Source: Nocardioides daejeonensis (GTDB lineage: Bacteria; Actinomycetota; Actinomycetes; Propionibacteriales; Nocardioidaceae). From it: a stretch of DNA of 64,000 nt. The stretch is taken from positions 906,678-970,677 of the forward strand of contig NZ_QHKZ01000001.1 of the NCBI RefSeq assembly GCF_003194585.1. The letters are read 5' to 3'. Positions 16,199 to 24,918 of the stretch are shown here, one piece after another (within the stretch, counting starts at the first letter, position 1; each line of letters begins with the position of its first letter). The notes beneath the pieces were generated by a model. That model was not told the DNA's origin. It saw nothing but the letters and a program-made list of their open reading frames with translations, and made no database searches. Made by a program: the position numbers and the translations under genes.

Positions 16199-17329
16199 TC
16201 ACTCGTCCTCGACGGCCCGGTCCTCCTCGTGGGTGCCTGGACGCGGCGCCCACGGCTTCTCCTTCGACGGCCGGACGACGATCAGGCGGTCGCCGCGAGC
16301 AAGCAGCGTCACCACCGGGTCGAAGTAGCGATAGACCTTCTCGTCCCGTACGACGGCGATCACCTGGTCGGGCAGGGTCTGCGGTGCTTTGCCGACCTCG
16401 TTGAGGAGCAGGTCGCGCTCGGCGACCTCCAGCCCCGCGCCGTACGTCATCAGGTCCTCCATCACCGACCCCAGGGTCGGCGACAGCGACGACAGGCCCA
16501 GTAGCCGGCCGACGGCCTCGCTCGAGGTGACGACCGAGTCGGCGCCGCTCTGACGCAGGAGGGGCACGTTGTCGTGCTCACGAACGGCAGCGACGATGTA
16601 GGCGTCGGCGTTCTGCTGACGCACCGTGAGGGTCGCCATCATCGTGTTCGCGTCGTGGTCGGTGGTGATGATGACCTGGCTGGCTCGGCTGATGCCGGCC
16701 CGGCGCAGCACCTCGCGCCGGGTGCCGTCACCAGCGATGACCGCGAGGCCGTCCGCGTTGGCCTCCTCCCGGGCGATCGGCTTCGGGTCGACGACGACGA
16801 ACGAGGAGCGCTCGATGCCGTTGCGTGCCAGCGTGTCGACGGCGCTGCGGCCCTTGGTGCCGTAGCCGATGACCACCACGTGGTCGTTCATGTTCTTCCT
16901 CCACCGGGCGACCCGGAACATCTCCCGACCCTGGGTGGCGAGCACCTCCAGGGTGGTACCGATCAAGAGCACCAGGAACGCGATCCTGGCGGGCGTGATG
17001 ATGAATGCGTTGACCAGACGAGCACGCTCCGCGAACGGGGTGATGTCGCCGTACCCGGTCGTGCTCAGTGTGACCGTCGTGTAGTAGATCGAGTCGATGA
17101 GGTCGACCTCGCCGGTCGGGTCGGTGTTGTCGCGGTAGCCGGCCCGGTCGAGCCAGACCAGGAGCACGGTGCCGACGAGGATGCCGAGCGCGAAGAGCAG
17201 CCGACGGCCCAGCTCCCACCAGGGCGACCGCTTGCGATCCGGGAGCGAGATCTCCCCGAGCGGCCCGTCGGCCGGCTGCCGCGGCTCCGTCGTCTCATCC
17301 ACGGCAGAAGCATGGCACGCGGCCCTCAC
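16199..17329 (-). CDS. Two-TM potassium channel with RCK/TrkA domains
   Basis: This 376-residue protein has one inner helix pair around a pore: TM1 LLFALGILVGTVLLVWL, selectivity filter TVTLSTTGYGDITP, and TM2 IAFLVLLIGTTLEVLA. A Rossmann RCK domain (HVVVIGYGTKGRSAVDTLARNG, and a conserved VIAGDGTRREVLRRAGI) and a C-terminal TrkA_C-like part follow. It is a ligand-gated K+ channel of the plasma membrane, where nucleotides or Ca2+ commonly bind the RCK ring. The GTG at 17329 overlaps the upstream stop (GTGA); GTG 17302 is an alternative start. Neither has a clear ribosome-binding site. Confidence 0.9.
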   Translation of the reverse strand: MRAACHASAVDETTEPRQPADGPLGEISLPDRKRSPWWELGRRLLFALGILVGTVLLVWLDRAGYRDNTDPTGEVDLIDSIYYTTVTLSTTGYGDITPFAERARLVNAFIITPARIAFLVLLIGTTLEVLATQGREMFRVARWRKNMNDHVVVIGYGTKGRSAVDTLARNGIERSSFVVVDPKPIAREEANADGLAVIAGDGTRREVLRRAGISRASQVIITTDHDANTMMATLTVRQQNADAYIVAAVREHDNVPLLRQSGADSVVTSSEAVGRLLGLSSLSPTLGSVMEDLMTYGAGLEVAERDLLLNEVGKAPQTLPDQVIAVVRDEKVYRYFDPVVTLLARGDRLIVVRPSKEKPWAPRPGTHEEDRAVEDE

Positions 17330-18297
17330 GGATCGTCGGCATCGACTGCTTCCGGCTCGGCGTCGGCGCGTTGACCTGCCCGGCGCGGCAGGGCCTCCGC
17401 CCACCGACGGAGCACCTCTCGCGCCCTCGACGTCGATGCCTGCGGGAAGAGCGAGTCGAACGCCGCATTGATCGAGGCACCGATCAGGACCGCTATCGAG
17501 ACCAGATACAACCAGAGAAGTACGGCGATCGGTGCTGCCAGCGGCCCGAAGATCGAACGGGAGTCGGCCGCGGTGACGGTGAGGAACCAACGCAGCAGGA
17601 AGGAACCGAAGATCCACACGAGGAGGGCGAAGGTCGCGCCCGGCACCTGGTAGCGCCATGAAGTCCGGACCGGGATCGACACGTGGTAGAGCGTGGCCAG
17701 GAAGCAGATGGAGAGCACCACGACCGTCGGCCAGTAGAGGTGGTGCAGGAAGAGCATCCGCTCCGGCAGCAACCCGCGCACGAGCCGGGGGCCGGCCAGC
17801 ACCAGCGGGATCGTCGCAGCCCCGACGACCAGGCCCAGCAGGTAGAGGCAGAAGGAGAGCGCCCGCGTCCGGACGATCCCACGGTGACCGCCGAGACCGT
17901 GCATGATCGCGATGGTGTCGACGAAGACGTTGAGGGCCCGCGACCCCGACCAGAGGGCAAGGAGGAAGCCGATCGACATCACGTCGAAGCGGCCGCCCTC
18001 CAAGACGGTGTTGATCGTGGGTCGGATGACCTTGGCGACCGCCGAGTCCGGCATCACCTGACCGGCGATGTGCAGGACACCGTTGCGGATGTCGGTGACC
18101 TCGTCGTCGGTGAACCGGTCGCTGATGAAGCCGACCGAGCCTGCGAGCGCGAAGACCAGCGGCGGGATCGAGAGCACCGCGAAGAAGGCTGCCTCCGCCG
18201 CCAGGCCGGTGACGCGGTAGCGGACACAGGATCCGACGGTCTCGGCGACCACCCGCCAGAGCAACCTGAGCAGGCGCAGGGGGCTCCGAGCGGACAT
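17326..18297 (-). CDS. YihY/BrkB-family membrane protein
   Basis: This 323-residue protein has about six hydrophobic spans, among them AAFFAVLSIPPLVFALAGSVGF, FLLALWSGSRALNVFVDT, LSFCLYLLGLVVGAATIPLV and APIAVLLWLYLVSIAVLIGA. The AAFFAVLSIPP and LWSGSRALN motifs are characteristic of YihY/BrkB proteins, once misnamed ribonuclease BN. Their function is unresolved; transport or envelope roles are suggested. It is coupled to the potassium channel by a 4-base overlap, which points to a shared envelope or ion function. The C-terminal 40 residues are charged and probably cytosolic. Confidence 0.9.
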   Translation of the reverse strand: MSARSPLRLLRLLWRVVAETVGSCVRYRVTGLAAEAAFFAVLSIPPLVFALAGSVGFISDRFTDDEVTDIRNGVLHIAGQVMPDSAVAKVIRPTINTVLEGGRFDVMSIGFLLALWSGSRALNVFVDTIAIMHGLGGHRGIVRTRALSFCLYLLGLVVGAATIPLVLAGPRLVRGLLPERMLFLHHLYWPTVVVLSICFLATLYHVSIPVRTSWRYQVPGATFALLVWIFGSFLLRWFLTVTAADSRSIFGPLAAPIAVLLWLYLVSIAVLIGASINAAFDSLFPQASTSRAREVLRRWAEALPRRAGQRADAEPEAVDADDP

Positions 18298-18322
18298 GGC
18301 TTCAACCTAGGACCGTGGATGC

Positions 18323-18393
18323 ATCACGGGCGCCCCCGCCACGCGGAGGCGCCCGTGATCTGGACGTTGCCGATCGCCCCTCCCCGAGGGGCG
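18323..18393 (-). terminator. Tandem hairpins downstream of glyA
   Basis: Two perfect stems lie in the 100 bp between glyA and the YihY gene. One is CGCCCCT/AGGGGCG at 18375-18393. The other is ATCACGGGCGCC/GGCGCCCGTGAT at 18323-18359. They likely end glyA transcription. Confidence 0.7.
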
Positions 18394-18398
18394 GGGAC

Positions 18399-19841
18399 TC
18401 AGCTGAGCTCGAGCCCCGGGTAGAGCGGGTGCTTGTCGAGCATCTCTGCGCTCGCCGCGCGAGTGCGCTCCGCGACACCGTCGCCGAGCACGAAGGAAGC
18501 CTTCGACGGGCCACCGGCCTTGGTCGTGCCGGCCTGGGTGTTGGACAGGACGTCGACGATCAGCTCGGCGACCTTGTCGAACTCCGTCGCGCCGAAGCCG
18601 CGGGTGGTGAGCGCCGGCGTACCCAGGCGGATGCCGGAGGTGTACCAAGCGCCGTTGGGGTCGGCGGGGATGGAGTTGCGGTTGGTGACCACGCCGGCCT
18701 CGAGCAGCGCGGACTCCGCCTGGCGACCGGTCAGGCCGAAGGTGGAGACGTCGACGAGCACGAGGTGGTTGTCGGTGCCACCGGTGACCAGCCGTGCGCC
18801 TCGCTTGAGGAAACCCTCCGCCAACGTCTGCGCGTTGTCGGCGATCGCCTGCGCGTAGGTGCGGAACTCCGGCTTGCGGGCCTCAGCCAGCGCCACGGCC
18901 TTCGCGGCCATCACGTGCGAGAGCGGGCCGCCCAGCACCATCGGGCAACCGCGGTCGATGTCGGCGGCGAACTCCTCCTGGGAGAGCACCATGCCGCCGC
19001 GCGGGCCGCGCAACGACTTGTGGGTCGTCGTGGTCACCACGTGCGCGTGCGGAATCGGGTCTTCGTCACCGGTGAACACCTTGCCGGCGACCAGTCCGGC
19101 GAAGTGCGCCATGTCGACCATCAAGGTGGCGCCGACCTCGTCGGCGATCTCACGCATCTTGGCGAAGTTCACGCGCCGCGGGTACGCCGAGTAGCCGGCG
19201 ACCAGCACCAACGGGCGGAACTCGCGTGCCTTTGCAGCCAGCGCGTCGTAGTCGAGCAGTCCGGTCTCGGGGTCGGTGCCGTACTGCTGCTGGTGGAACA
19301 TCTTGCCGCTGATGTTGGGGCGGAAGCCGTGCGTGAGGTGACCGCCGGTGTCCAAGGACATGCCCAGCAGTCGCTGGTTGCCGAGCTCGGCCCGCAGCGA
19401 CTCCCAGTCGGCCTCGCTGAGCTCGTTGACGTTCTTCGCGCCCAGCTTCTCCAGGGCCGGCGTCTCCACCCGGTGGGCGAGGATCGACCAGAACGCGACC
19501 AGGTTGGCGTCGATGCCGGAGTGCGGCTGCACATAGGCGTACGGCGCCCCGAAGAGCTCGCGGGCGTGCTCGGCAGCGAGCGCCTCGACGGTGTCGACGT
19601 TCTGGCAGGCCGCGTAGAACCGGTGACCGACGGTGCCCTCGGCGTACTTGTCGCTGAACCAGGTGCCCATGGTCAGCAGCACCGCGGGCGAGGCGTAGTT
19701 CTCGCTGGCGATGAGCTTCAGCGAGGAGCGCTGGTCGGCGAGCTCCTGCCGGGTGGCCTCCGCAATCCGCGGCTCGACCGAGGCGATGACCTCGAGAGCC
19801 TGCTGGTAGGCGGAGCTGGTCAGGGAGGACAGGTCACTCAT
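18399..19841 (-). CDS. glyA: Serine hydroxymethyltransferase
   Basis: This 480-residue PLP enzyme moves the serine hydroxymethyl group to tetrahydrofolate, giving glycine and 5,10-methylene-THF. Family motifs are [45 protein letters not shown], and the PLP-lysine loop [16 protein letters not shown]. It is of the longer type, with an extra segment of about 40 residues after the PHSG motif. ATG 19841 gives a normal N-terminus but has no Shine-Dalgarno. GTG 19880 in frame has GGAAGGGGG six bases upstream and would add 13 residues. It diverges from the sulfate operon. Confidence 0.95.
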   Translation of the reverse strand: MSDLSSLTSSAYQQALEVIASVEPRIAEATRQELADQRSSLKLIASENYASPAVLLTMGTWFSDKYAEGTVGHRFYAACQNVDTVEALAAEHARELFGAPYAYVQPHSGIDANLVAFWSILAHRVETPALEKLGAKNVNELSEADWESLRAELGNQRLLGMSLDTGGHLTHGFRPNISGKMFHQQQYGTDPETGLLDYDALAAKAREFRPLVLVAGYSAYPRRVNFAKMREIADEVGATLMVDMAHFAGLVAGKVFTGDEDPIPHAHVVTTTTHKSLRGPRGGMVLSQEEFAADIDRGCPMVLGGPLSHVMAAKAVALAEARKPEFRTYAQAIADNAQTLAEGFLKRGARLVTGGTDNHLVLVDVSTFGLTGRQAESALLEAGVVTNRNSIPADPNGAWYTSGIRLGTPALTTRGFGATEFDKVAELIVDVLSNTQAGTTKAGGPSKASFVLGDGVAERTRAASAEMLDKHPLYPGLELS

Positions 19842-19974
19842 GCGGCACACAATAGTGGTCACGCCGGACGCCTTACGCACCGATCACCCCCTTCCCTGCG
19901 GTGTGATGCGCGCCATGCCGAACCGGGCCTTCAGGCTCAGAATGGCGATCGAGCCCGTCGCAATGACCACATGC

Positions 19975-20044
19975 TGGACAGGAGTCTCACTGCATGAGAT
20001 TCCGGGTTGTGGCAAGGCTGTCCGCCACGTGAGACTCCTGTCCA
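19975..20044 (+). promoter_or_regulatory. Perfect 16-bp inverted repeat at the sulfate operon leader
   Basis: The left arm TGGACAGGAGTCTCAC (19975-19990) is the exact reverse complement of the right arm (20029-20044), with a 38-base loop. The last base of the right arm is the A of the leader-peptide ATG. The loop also contains CTGTCC at 20018-20023, which could pair with the left arm as an alternative. It may be an operator for a sulfur regulator or a switchable RNA hairpin hiding the leader start. Confidence 0.5.
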
Positions 20045-20133
20045 TGATCAGTGCTGCAACACACGCCTACCTCGTGGTTCGACGCCACGTGGACTTCGGG
20101 CGTACCCGCAGCATGATGTGTTGGCCCTGCTGA
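20044..20133 (+). CDS. Leader peptide of the sulfate assimilation operon
   Basis: A 29-codon frame precedes nirA and ends with RRHVDFGRTRSMMCWPC. Actinobacterial sulfur genes are often preceded by short leader peptides with an RRHVDLxR core and cysteine near the end, annotated as putative leader peptides. This one fits that pattern, with Cys codons third-last but one (TGT) and last (TGC). The proposed role is attenuation: ribosomes stalling at Cys codons when charged tRNA-Cys is scarce would expose or hide downstream RNA structure. There is no Shine-Dalgarno before the ATG, so it may be read from a leaderless transcript. It lies 150 bp before nirA. Confidence 0.65.
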   Translation: MISAATHAYLVVRRHVDFGRTRSMMCWPC

Positions 20134-20283
20134 CCACCCGCCGCCCGAATACCGTTCGAGTTGCGGGCGCCCAGACCAAGAACTCTCCGTCCGGGCGCAC
20201 GGTCGCAGGCCGCCCGGTGTCCCAAGGATGTGGCACCCGGACTCCCGCGTCGCGCGTCTCTTGCTGCGAAGGAACTCGCATCG

Positions 20284-21996
20284 ATGAATGACCAGGCACC
20301 GGCTCGCACCCCGCGCCCCCGCCCCAAGAAGGGCGAAGGGCAGTGGGCACTCGGCTATCGGGAACCGCTCAACGCCAACGAGCAGCAGAAGAAGGATGAC
20401 AACCCGCTCAACGTGCGGGACCGCATCATCAACGTCTACTCCAAGCGCGGCTTCGACGCGATCGACCCGTCCGACCTGCGCGGCCGCTTCCGGTGGTACG
20501 GCATCTACACCCAGCGTCGCCCCGGGCTCGACGGCGGCAAGACCGGAGCGCTCGCACCGGAGGAGCTCGACGACCGCTACTTCATGATGCGGGTGCGCTC
20601 CGACGGTCGCCTGCTCGACGCAACCCAGCTGCGGACCCTCGGCGGTATCTCGACCGACTTCGCCCGGGAGACGGCCGACATCACCGACCGCTCCAACATC
20701 CAGTACCACTGGATCGCGATCGAGGACGTCCCGGAGATCTGGGAGCGGCTGGAGTCCGTGGGCCTCAGCACCGAAGAGGCGTGCGGTGACTCCCCCCGCG
20801 GCATGCTCGGCTCGCCCGTGGCCGGCGTCGCGAAGGACGAGATCATCGACGGCACGCCGGCCCTCACCGAGATCAACCGGCGGCGTACCGGCAACCCCGA
20901 GTACGCGAACCTTCCCCGCAAGTTCAAGACCTCGGTCTCCGGGCACCCGAGCCTGGACGGCGCCCCCGAGATCAACGACGTCTCGTTCGTCGGCGTGGTG
21001 CACCCCGAGCATGGCCCGGGCTTCGACCTGTGGGTCGGCGGCGCCCTCTCCACGAACCCCTTCCTGGCCGCCAAGATGGGGGTCTGGATCCCGATCGACG
21101 AGGTCGCCGACGTCTGGGAGGGCGTCATCTCCATCTTCCGCGACTACGGCTACCGCCGCCTGCGCTCGCGTGCTCGGCTGAAGTTCCTCGTCAAGGACTG
21201 GGGTATCGAGAAGTTCCGCGAGGTGCTCGAGACGCAGTACCTGAAGCGCGCGCTGATCTCCAACCCCTCGCCCACGGTCGCGACCCGCAACGGCGACCAC
21301 ATCGGTGTGCACGAGCAGAAGGACGGCAAGTTCTACATCGGTGCCACCCCGACGGTCGGCCGGGTCAGCGGCAAGCTGCTGACCGCTCTGGGCGACCTGG
21401 TCGAGAAGTACGGCGTCGACGGCGTCCGCTTCACGGCGTACCAGAAGCTGGTGCTCATCGGCGTCGAGGCCGACCACGTGGACGAGGTCATCGAGGCACT
21501 CGAGGTCATCGGCCTCTCCGCCCGCCCCTCGGAGTGGCGACGCTCCACCATGGCCTGCACCGGCATCGAGTTCTGCAAGCTGGCGATCGTCAACACGAAG
21601 GACCGCGCCACGGCGTTGATCGACGAGCTCGAGCGGCGGTTCCCCGAGCTCGACACCCCGATCACCATCAACGTCAACGGCTGCCCGAACTCGTGCGCCC
21701 GCACGCAGGTGGCCGACATCGGTCTCAAGGGCCAGCTCGTCCTCGATGACGACGGCAACCAGGTCGAGGGGTTCCAGGTGCACCTGGGTGGCGGCATTGG
21801 CCTGACCCAGGAGCTGGGACGCAAGCTACGTGCCCACAAGGTGACCAGCGCCGGGCTCGACGACTACGTCACCAACGTCGTCCTGGCCTATCTCGACCAG
21901 CGACAGGACGGCGAGAGCTTCGCGGCCTGGGTCGCTCGCGCCGACGAGTCCTTCCTGCGCGGTGAGACCGATCCCCGCAGTCTGGTGGGTGTCTGA
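20284..21996 (+). CDS. nirA: Ferredoxin-dependent sulfite (or nitrite) reductase
   Basis: This 570-residue sirohaem enzyme carries the Cys-X5-Cys and Cys-X3-Cys cluster motifs at C425/C431 (CTGIEFC) and C467/C471 (CPNSC), which hold the 4Fe-4S cluster and sirohaem. Duplicated ferrodoxin-like halves are seen at FRWYGIYTQRRPGLDGG and at FYIGATPTVGRVSGK. With cysH and a sirohydrochlorin chelatase next door, sulfite reduction to sulfide is much more likely than nitrite reduction, as for mycobacterial NirA/SirA. ATG 20284 has AAGGA about 10 bases upstream. Confidence 0.93.
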   Translation: MNDQAPARTPRPRPKKGEGQWALGYREPLNANEQQKKDDNPLNVRDRIINVYSKRGFDAIDPSDLRGRFRWYGIYTQRRPGLDGGKTGALAPEELDDRYFMMRVRSDGRLLDATQLRTLGGISTDFARETADITDRSNIQYHWIAIEDVPEIWERLESVGLSTEEACGDSPRGMLGSPVAGVAKDEIIDGTPALTEINRRRTGNPEYANLPRKFKTSVSGHPSLDGAPEINDVSFVGVVHPEHGPGFDLWVGGALSTNPFLAAKMGVWIPIDEVADVWEGVISIFRDYGYRRLRSRARLKFLVKDWGIEKFREVLETQYLKRALISNPSPTVATRNGDHIGVHEQKDGKFYIGATPTVGRVSGKLLTALGDLVEKYGVDGVRFTAYQKLVLIGVEADHVDEVIEALEVIGLSARPSEWRRSTMACTGIEFCKLAIVNTKDRATALIDELERRFPELDTPITINVNGCPNSCARTQVADIGLKGQLVLDDDGNQVEGFQVHLGGGIGLTQELGRKLRAHKVTSAGLDDYVTNVVLAYLDQRQDGESFAAWVARADESFLRGETDPRSLVGV

Positions 21997-21999
21997 GTC

Positions 22000-22191
22000 A
22001 TGAGCTCCCGCGCCATCCCCTACCTGTGCCCCTACTGCGGTGACGACGATCTGCGCCCGCACGAGGTGCCGGGAGCGGACGGCGAGATCACCTCGCCGCA
22101 CGGCGCGTGGGAGTGCCGGGCCTGCTTGCGGGCCTTCACCGTCAAGATGCTGGGCCTGATCGCCCGGCCCGACCTGGGAGGGGAGAGATGA
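22000..22191 (+). CDS. Small zinc-ribbon protein of the sulfite reductase operon
   Basis: This 63-residue protein has two CxxC knuckles, LCPYCGDDDLRPHE and ECRACLRAFTVK, so it probably binds one zinc (or an Fe-S cluster). The N-terminal PYLCPYCGDDDLRPHEVPG is well spaced from the second pair. It sits 3 bp after nirA and overlaps cysH by ATGA, so it is co-translated with sulfate-reduction enzymes. A role as a chaperone or electron partner is a guess from position only. Confidence 0.8.
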   Translation: MSSRAIPYLCPYCGDDDLRPHEVPGADGEITSPHGAWECRACLRAFTVKMLGLIARPDLGGER

Positions 22192-22934
22192 CCGCGTTCA
22201 CCACCACGCGCGCCGCCGCCTACCGGGGTAGCCACACCGAGGGGCGCAGCCCCGAGGAACTGCGGGAGATCGTCTCCCATGCGGGAGCCGAGCTGGAGCT
22301 CGCACCGGCCGAGGACATCATCGAGTGGGCGGTCGCCACCTTCGGCGAGCGGTTCTGCGTGACCTCCTCCATGGGCGATGCCGTGCTGGCCCACCTTGCC
22401 GGCAAGGTCGCTCCGGGGATCGACGTCGTCTTCCTCGACACCGGCTACCACTTCACCGAGACGCTCGGCACCGCCGACGCCGTCCAGCACACGATGAACG
22501 TGAACCTGATCACGATCACCCCCCGGCAGACCGTCGAGGAGCAGGACGCCGAGCACGGCCCCGAGCTCTTCCGCCGTGATCCCGACCTGTGCTGCAAGCT
22601 CCGCAAGGTGCAGCCGCTCGCGGAGAGCCTCGCCGGGTACGACGCCTGGGCGACCGGCCTGCGCCGCGCCGAGACGCACAACCGCGTCATCGCCCCGGTG
22701 ATCGGGTGGGACGCGAAGAAGGGGAAGGTCAAGGTCTCCCCCATCGCACGGTGGAGTGACGAGCAGGTCGAGCAGTACATCGCCGACAACGGCGTGCTCG
22801 TGAACCCGCTCGTCCACGACGGCTACCCGTCTATCGGGTGCTGGCCGTGCACCTCACGAGTTGCCCCCGGCGAGGACCCGCGCAGCGGGCGCTGGGCGGG
22901 GCTCAACAAGACCGAGTGCGGGATCCACACATGA
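22188..22934 (+). CDS. cysH: APS (phosphoadenylyl-sulfate) reductase
   Basis: This 248-residue protein reduces adenylyl sulfate to sulfite. The PP-loop region is near FCVTSSMGDAVLAHLAG, followed by FLDTGYHFTETL. The paired cysteines C135-C136 (DLCCKLRKV) and C218/C221 (GCWPC) are the ligand set of 4Fe-4S enzymes that use APS rather than PAPS. The C-terminal GLNKTECGIH contains the redox cysteine. ATG 22188 overlaps the zinc-ribbon stop. No sulfate adenylyltransferase gene is visible in the window. Confidence 0.93.
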   Translation: MTAFTTTRAAAYRGSHTEGRSPEELREIVSHAGAELELAPAEDIIEWAVATFGERFCVTSSMGDAVLAHLAGKVAPGIDVVFLDTGYHFTETLGTADAVQHTMNVNLITITPRQTVEEQDAEHGPELFRRDPDLCCKLRKVQPLAESLAGYDAWATGLRRAETHNRVIAPVIGWDAKKGKVKVSPIARWSDEQVEQYIADNGVLVNPLVHDGYPSIGCWPCTSRVAPGEDPRSGRWAGLNKTECGIHT

Positions 22935-22989
22935 CCGCCCCGCACCCGTCACTCGACAGCATCACGTCCCCGAAGGGAGGCAGTCGGCC

Positions 22990-23733
22990 ATGACCGCTCC
23001 AGCATTGGTGTGCCTGGCACACGGGAGCCGAGACCCTCGTTCCGCCGAGACCATCGCGGGGCTCGTCGCGGAGGTGCGGGCGTTGCGCCCCGACCTGCGC
23101 ATCGAGACCGCGTTCCTCGAGCTCTCCAAGCCGTCCTTCGGCACGGTGGTCTCGAAGCTCGTGCGCGCCGGCTACGAGGAGATCGTGGTCGTTCCGCTGC
23201 TGCTGACCGAGGCCTACCACGCAAAGGTCGATGTGCCGGCCGCGATCGCCGAGCAGACCGCGAAGCACGAGGGCTTGCGGATCAGGGCCTCGTCGATCCT
23301 CGGCCTGGAGCATGCCTTCCTCGAGGTGCTCGACCTGCGGCTGCGGGCCGCGCTCAAGGAGGCGCGGGTTCGTGAGCTCGACGCGCTGGTGCTCGCTGCG
23401 GCAGGATCCAGCGATCCGCTTGCCAACCGCACGGTGGCCCGCCTGGCCCGGGTCTGGGGCGCCCACCACCACCTGCCGGTGAAGGCTGCCTTCGCCTCGA
23501 CCGCTCCCCCGGCGACCGGTGAGGCCGTGCGCGCCTTCCGTGCCGAGGGTCGCCGTCACATTGCGGTCGGCTCGCTGTTCCTGGCGCCGGGCTTCCTGCC
23601 CGACCGCGCCGGCGAGCTCGCGCTCGAGGCGGGCGCCGTCGCGGTCTCCGCTCCCCTGGGCGCCCACCAGGAGCTGGCGCGGGTCATCCTCGCCCGCTAC
23701 GCCGTCGGCGCCGTGGAGCTCGTCCCCGTCTGA
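22990..23733 (+). CDS. Sirohydrochlorin chelatase (CbiX/SirB-like)
   Basis: This 247-residue protein has two tandem CbiX-type halves. The first starts CLAHGSRDPRSAETI with the metal-binding His, followed by AFLELSKPSF and VVVPLLLTEAYHAKVDVP. The second begins LVLAAAGSSDPLANRT. Such enzymes insert Fe2+ (or Co2+) into sirohydrochlorin. As part of the nirA operon it most likely supplies sirohaem for the sulfite reductase. ATG 22990 has GGGAGG about nine bases upstream and 55 bases separate it from cysH. Confidence 0.88.
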   Translation: MTAPALVCLAHGSRDPRSAETIAGLVAEVRALRPDLRIETAFLELSKPSFGTVVSKLVRAGYEEIVVVPLLLTEAYHAKVDVPAAIAEQTAKHEGLRIRASSILGLEHAFLEVLDLRLRAALKEARVRELDALVLAAAGSSDPLANRTVARLARVWGAHHHLPVKAAFASTAPPATGEAVRAFRAEGRRHIAVGSLFLAPGFLPDRAGELALEAGAVAVSAPLGAHQELARVILARYAVGAVELVPV

Positions 23734-23734
23734 T

Positions 23735-23772
23735 CCGCCGAAGTGCCACGCCACTGCGGGACGCTTCGGCGG
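23735..23772. terminator. Bidirectional terminator
   Basis: A perfect 9-base stem CCGCCGAAG/CTTCGGCGG encloses 20 bases between the convergent chelatase and DUF3037 genes. Confidence 0.75.
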
Positions 23773-23773
23773 T

Positions 23774-24157
23774 TCAGTCCACGAGGAGCTCGCGGAGGCG
23801 CAGCAACGTGTCGGCCGGGTCCGAGGTGACGCCCCCGTGCACCGGGCCGGGCTGGAGGACGGTGCTGCGCGGGGCCTTGATGAAGCCGAAGCGCGTGCCC
23901 AGCGGTGCCCCGGCGGCGGCTCCGGCCCTGGCCGTGCCCCGACAGACCGCCTCGATGTAGGCCATGCCGTCGCACACCTGCTCAAGGTCCAGGGCGGGAT
24001 CCAAGGCCAGGAGTCGCGCGTCTTCGCAGCGCCAGGCGACGTCGAGGAACCCGGCCGACTGGCAGTGCACCACCACACCGAGATTGACGAACTCCTCGCG
24101 GTGCACCCGCGGGACACAACGGATCACGACGTACTCGTAGGGTGCAGGCGTGCTCAT
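23774..24157 (-). CDS. DUF3037 protein
   Basis: This 127-residue protein begins PYEYVVIRCVPRVHREEFVNLGVVV, which is diagnostic of DUF3037. A helical C-terminus includes FGFIKAPRSTVLQPGPVHGG. The ATG at 24157 overlaps the stop of the HipA-like gene. DUF3037 genes are repeatedly found next to HipA-like kinases, so the two probably work together. The biochemical role is unknown. Confidence 0.85.
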   Translation of the reverse strand: MSTPAPYEYVVIRCVPRVHREEFVNLGVVVHCQSAGFLDVAWRCEDARLLALDPALDLEQVCDGMAYIEAVCRGTARAGAAAGAPLGTRFGFIKAPRSTVLQPGPVHGGVTSDPADTLLRLRELLVD

Positions 24158-24918
24158 CGGGCGACCTCCGGGAGCCACTGCCTGGTCGCGAGGCGGGCAC
24201 CGAGGAACCGGACGTACGCCGCGCGCAGCAGAGCAGGCGACTCCGCGCCGGGTACGGGCTCGAGCCACTCGTCCGGCACCTGCGCCAGCACATCGAGCAG
24301 AACCGACTCGTCGAGCAGTCCACTGATCTCGCGGTCCGCCTCGGGGAGAGCGCCCGCATGATCGAGGAGCACGTGGTCGCCGGCGTCCCAGGGCTGGGCG
24401 GCGAAGCGCTCCGGATCGGTGATCCCCCGGCTCCAGCCGTGGTGGAAGTAGAGCGAGGCGCCATGATCGATCACCCAGAGCTGACGGTGCCAGACCAACA
24501 TGTTGGGGTTGCGCCAGGAGCGATCGACGTTCGCGCAGAACGCGTCCAGCCAGAGCACCTTCGCCGCGTCTGTCTCGCCCTCCGGCACGGCACCGTCGAA
24601 GCCGAAGGAACCGGGCAGGAAGTCCACCCCGAGGTTGAGACCGACACTGGCGGTGAGCAGGTCCTGGACCTCCTCGTCTGCCTCGTAGCGAGCGATCTCG
24701 TGGCTGAGCTCGAGCGCTACCAGACGGGGCGTACGCAGGCCGATCCGCCGCGCCAGCTCGCTCACGATCACCTCCGCGACGAGCACCCGGAGGCCCTGGC
24801 CGGCTCCTCGGAACTTGCAGACATAGGTGCCGAGGTCGTCGGCCTCGACGATTCCCGGCAGGGAGCCGCCTTCACGGAGCGGGGTCGCGTAGCGGGTGAT
24901 CCGCTGAGTGGGGATCAT
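24154..24918 (-). CDS. HipA-like kinase domain protein
   Basis: This 254-residue protein resembles the HipA/PI3-4-kinase-like fold. TYVCKFRGAGQG contains a candidate ATP-binding lysine (Lys35). ANVDRSWRNPN gives the catalytic-loop Asp132 and Asn139, and VIDHGASLYFHH (Asp151) replaces the metal-binding DFG. It lacks the HipA N-terminal subdomain and there is no HipB-like antitoxin beside it. The partner is DUF3037 downstream instead. Classic HipA phosphorylates glutamyl-tRNA synthetase; nothing shows the same target here. Confidence 0.8.
   Translation of the reverse strand: MIPTQRITRYATPLREGGSLPGIVEADDLGTYVCKFRGAGQGLRVLVAEVIVSELARRIGLRTPRLVALELSHEIARYEADEEVQDLLTASVGLNLGVDFLPGSFGFDGAVPEGETDAAKVLWLDAFCANVDRSWRNPNMLVWHRQLWVIDHGASLYFHHGWSRGITDPERFAAQPWDAGDHVLLDHAGALPEADREISGLLDESVLLDVLAQVPDEWLEPVPGAESPALLRAAYVRFLGARLATRQWLPEVAR

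Noticed and set aside
19987..21783. A 598-codon frame on the minus strand over nirA
   Set aside because: It is antisense to a clearly coding sirohaem reductase and shows no motifs.
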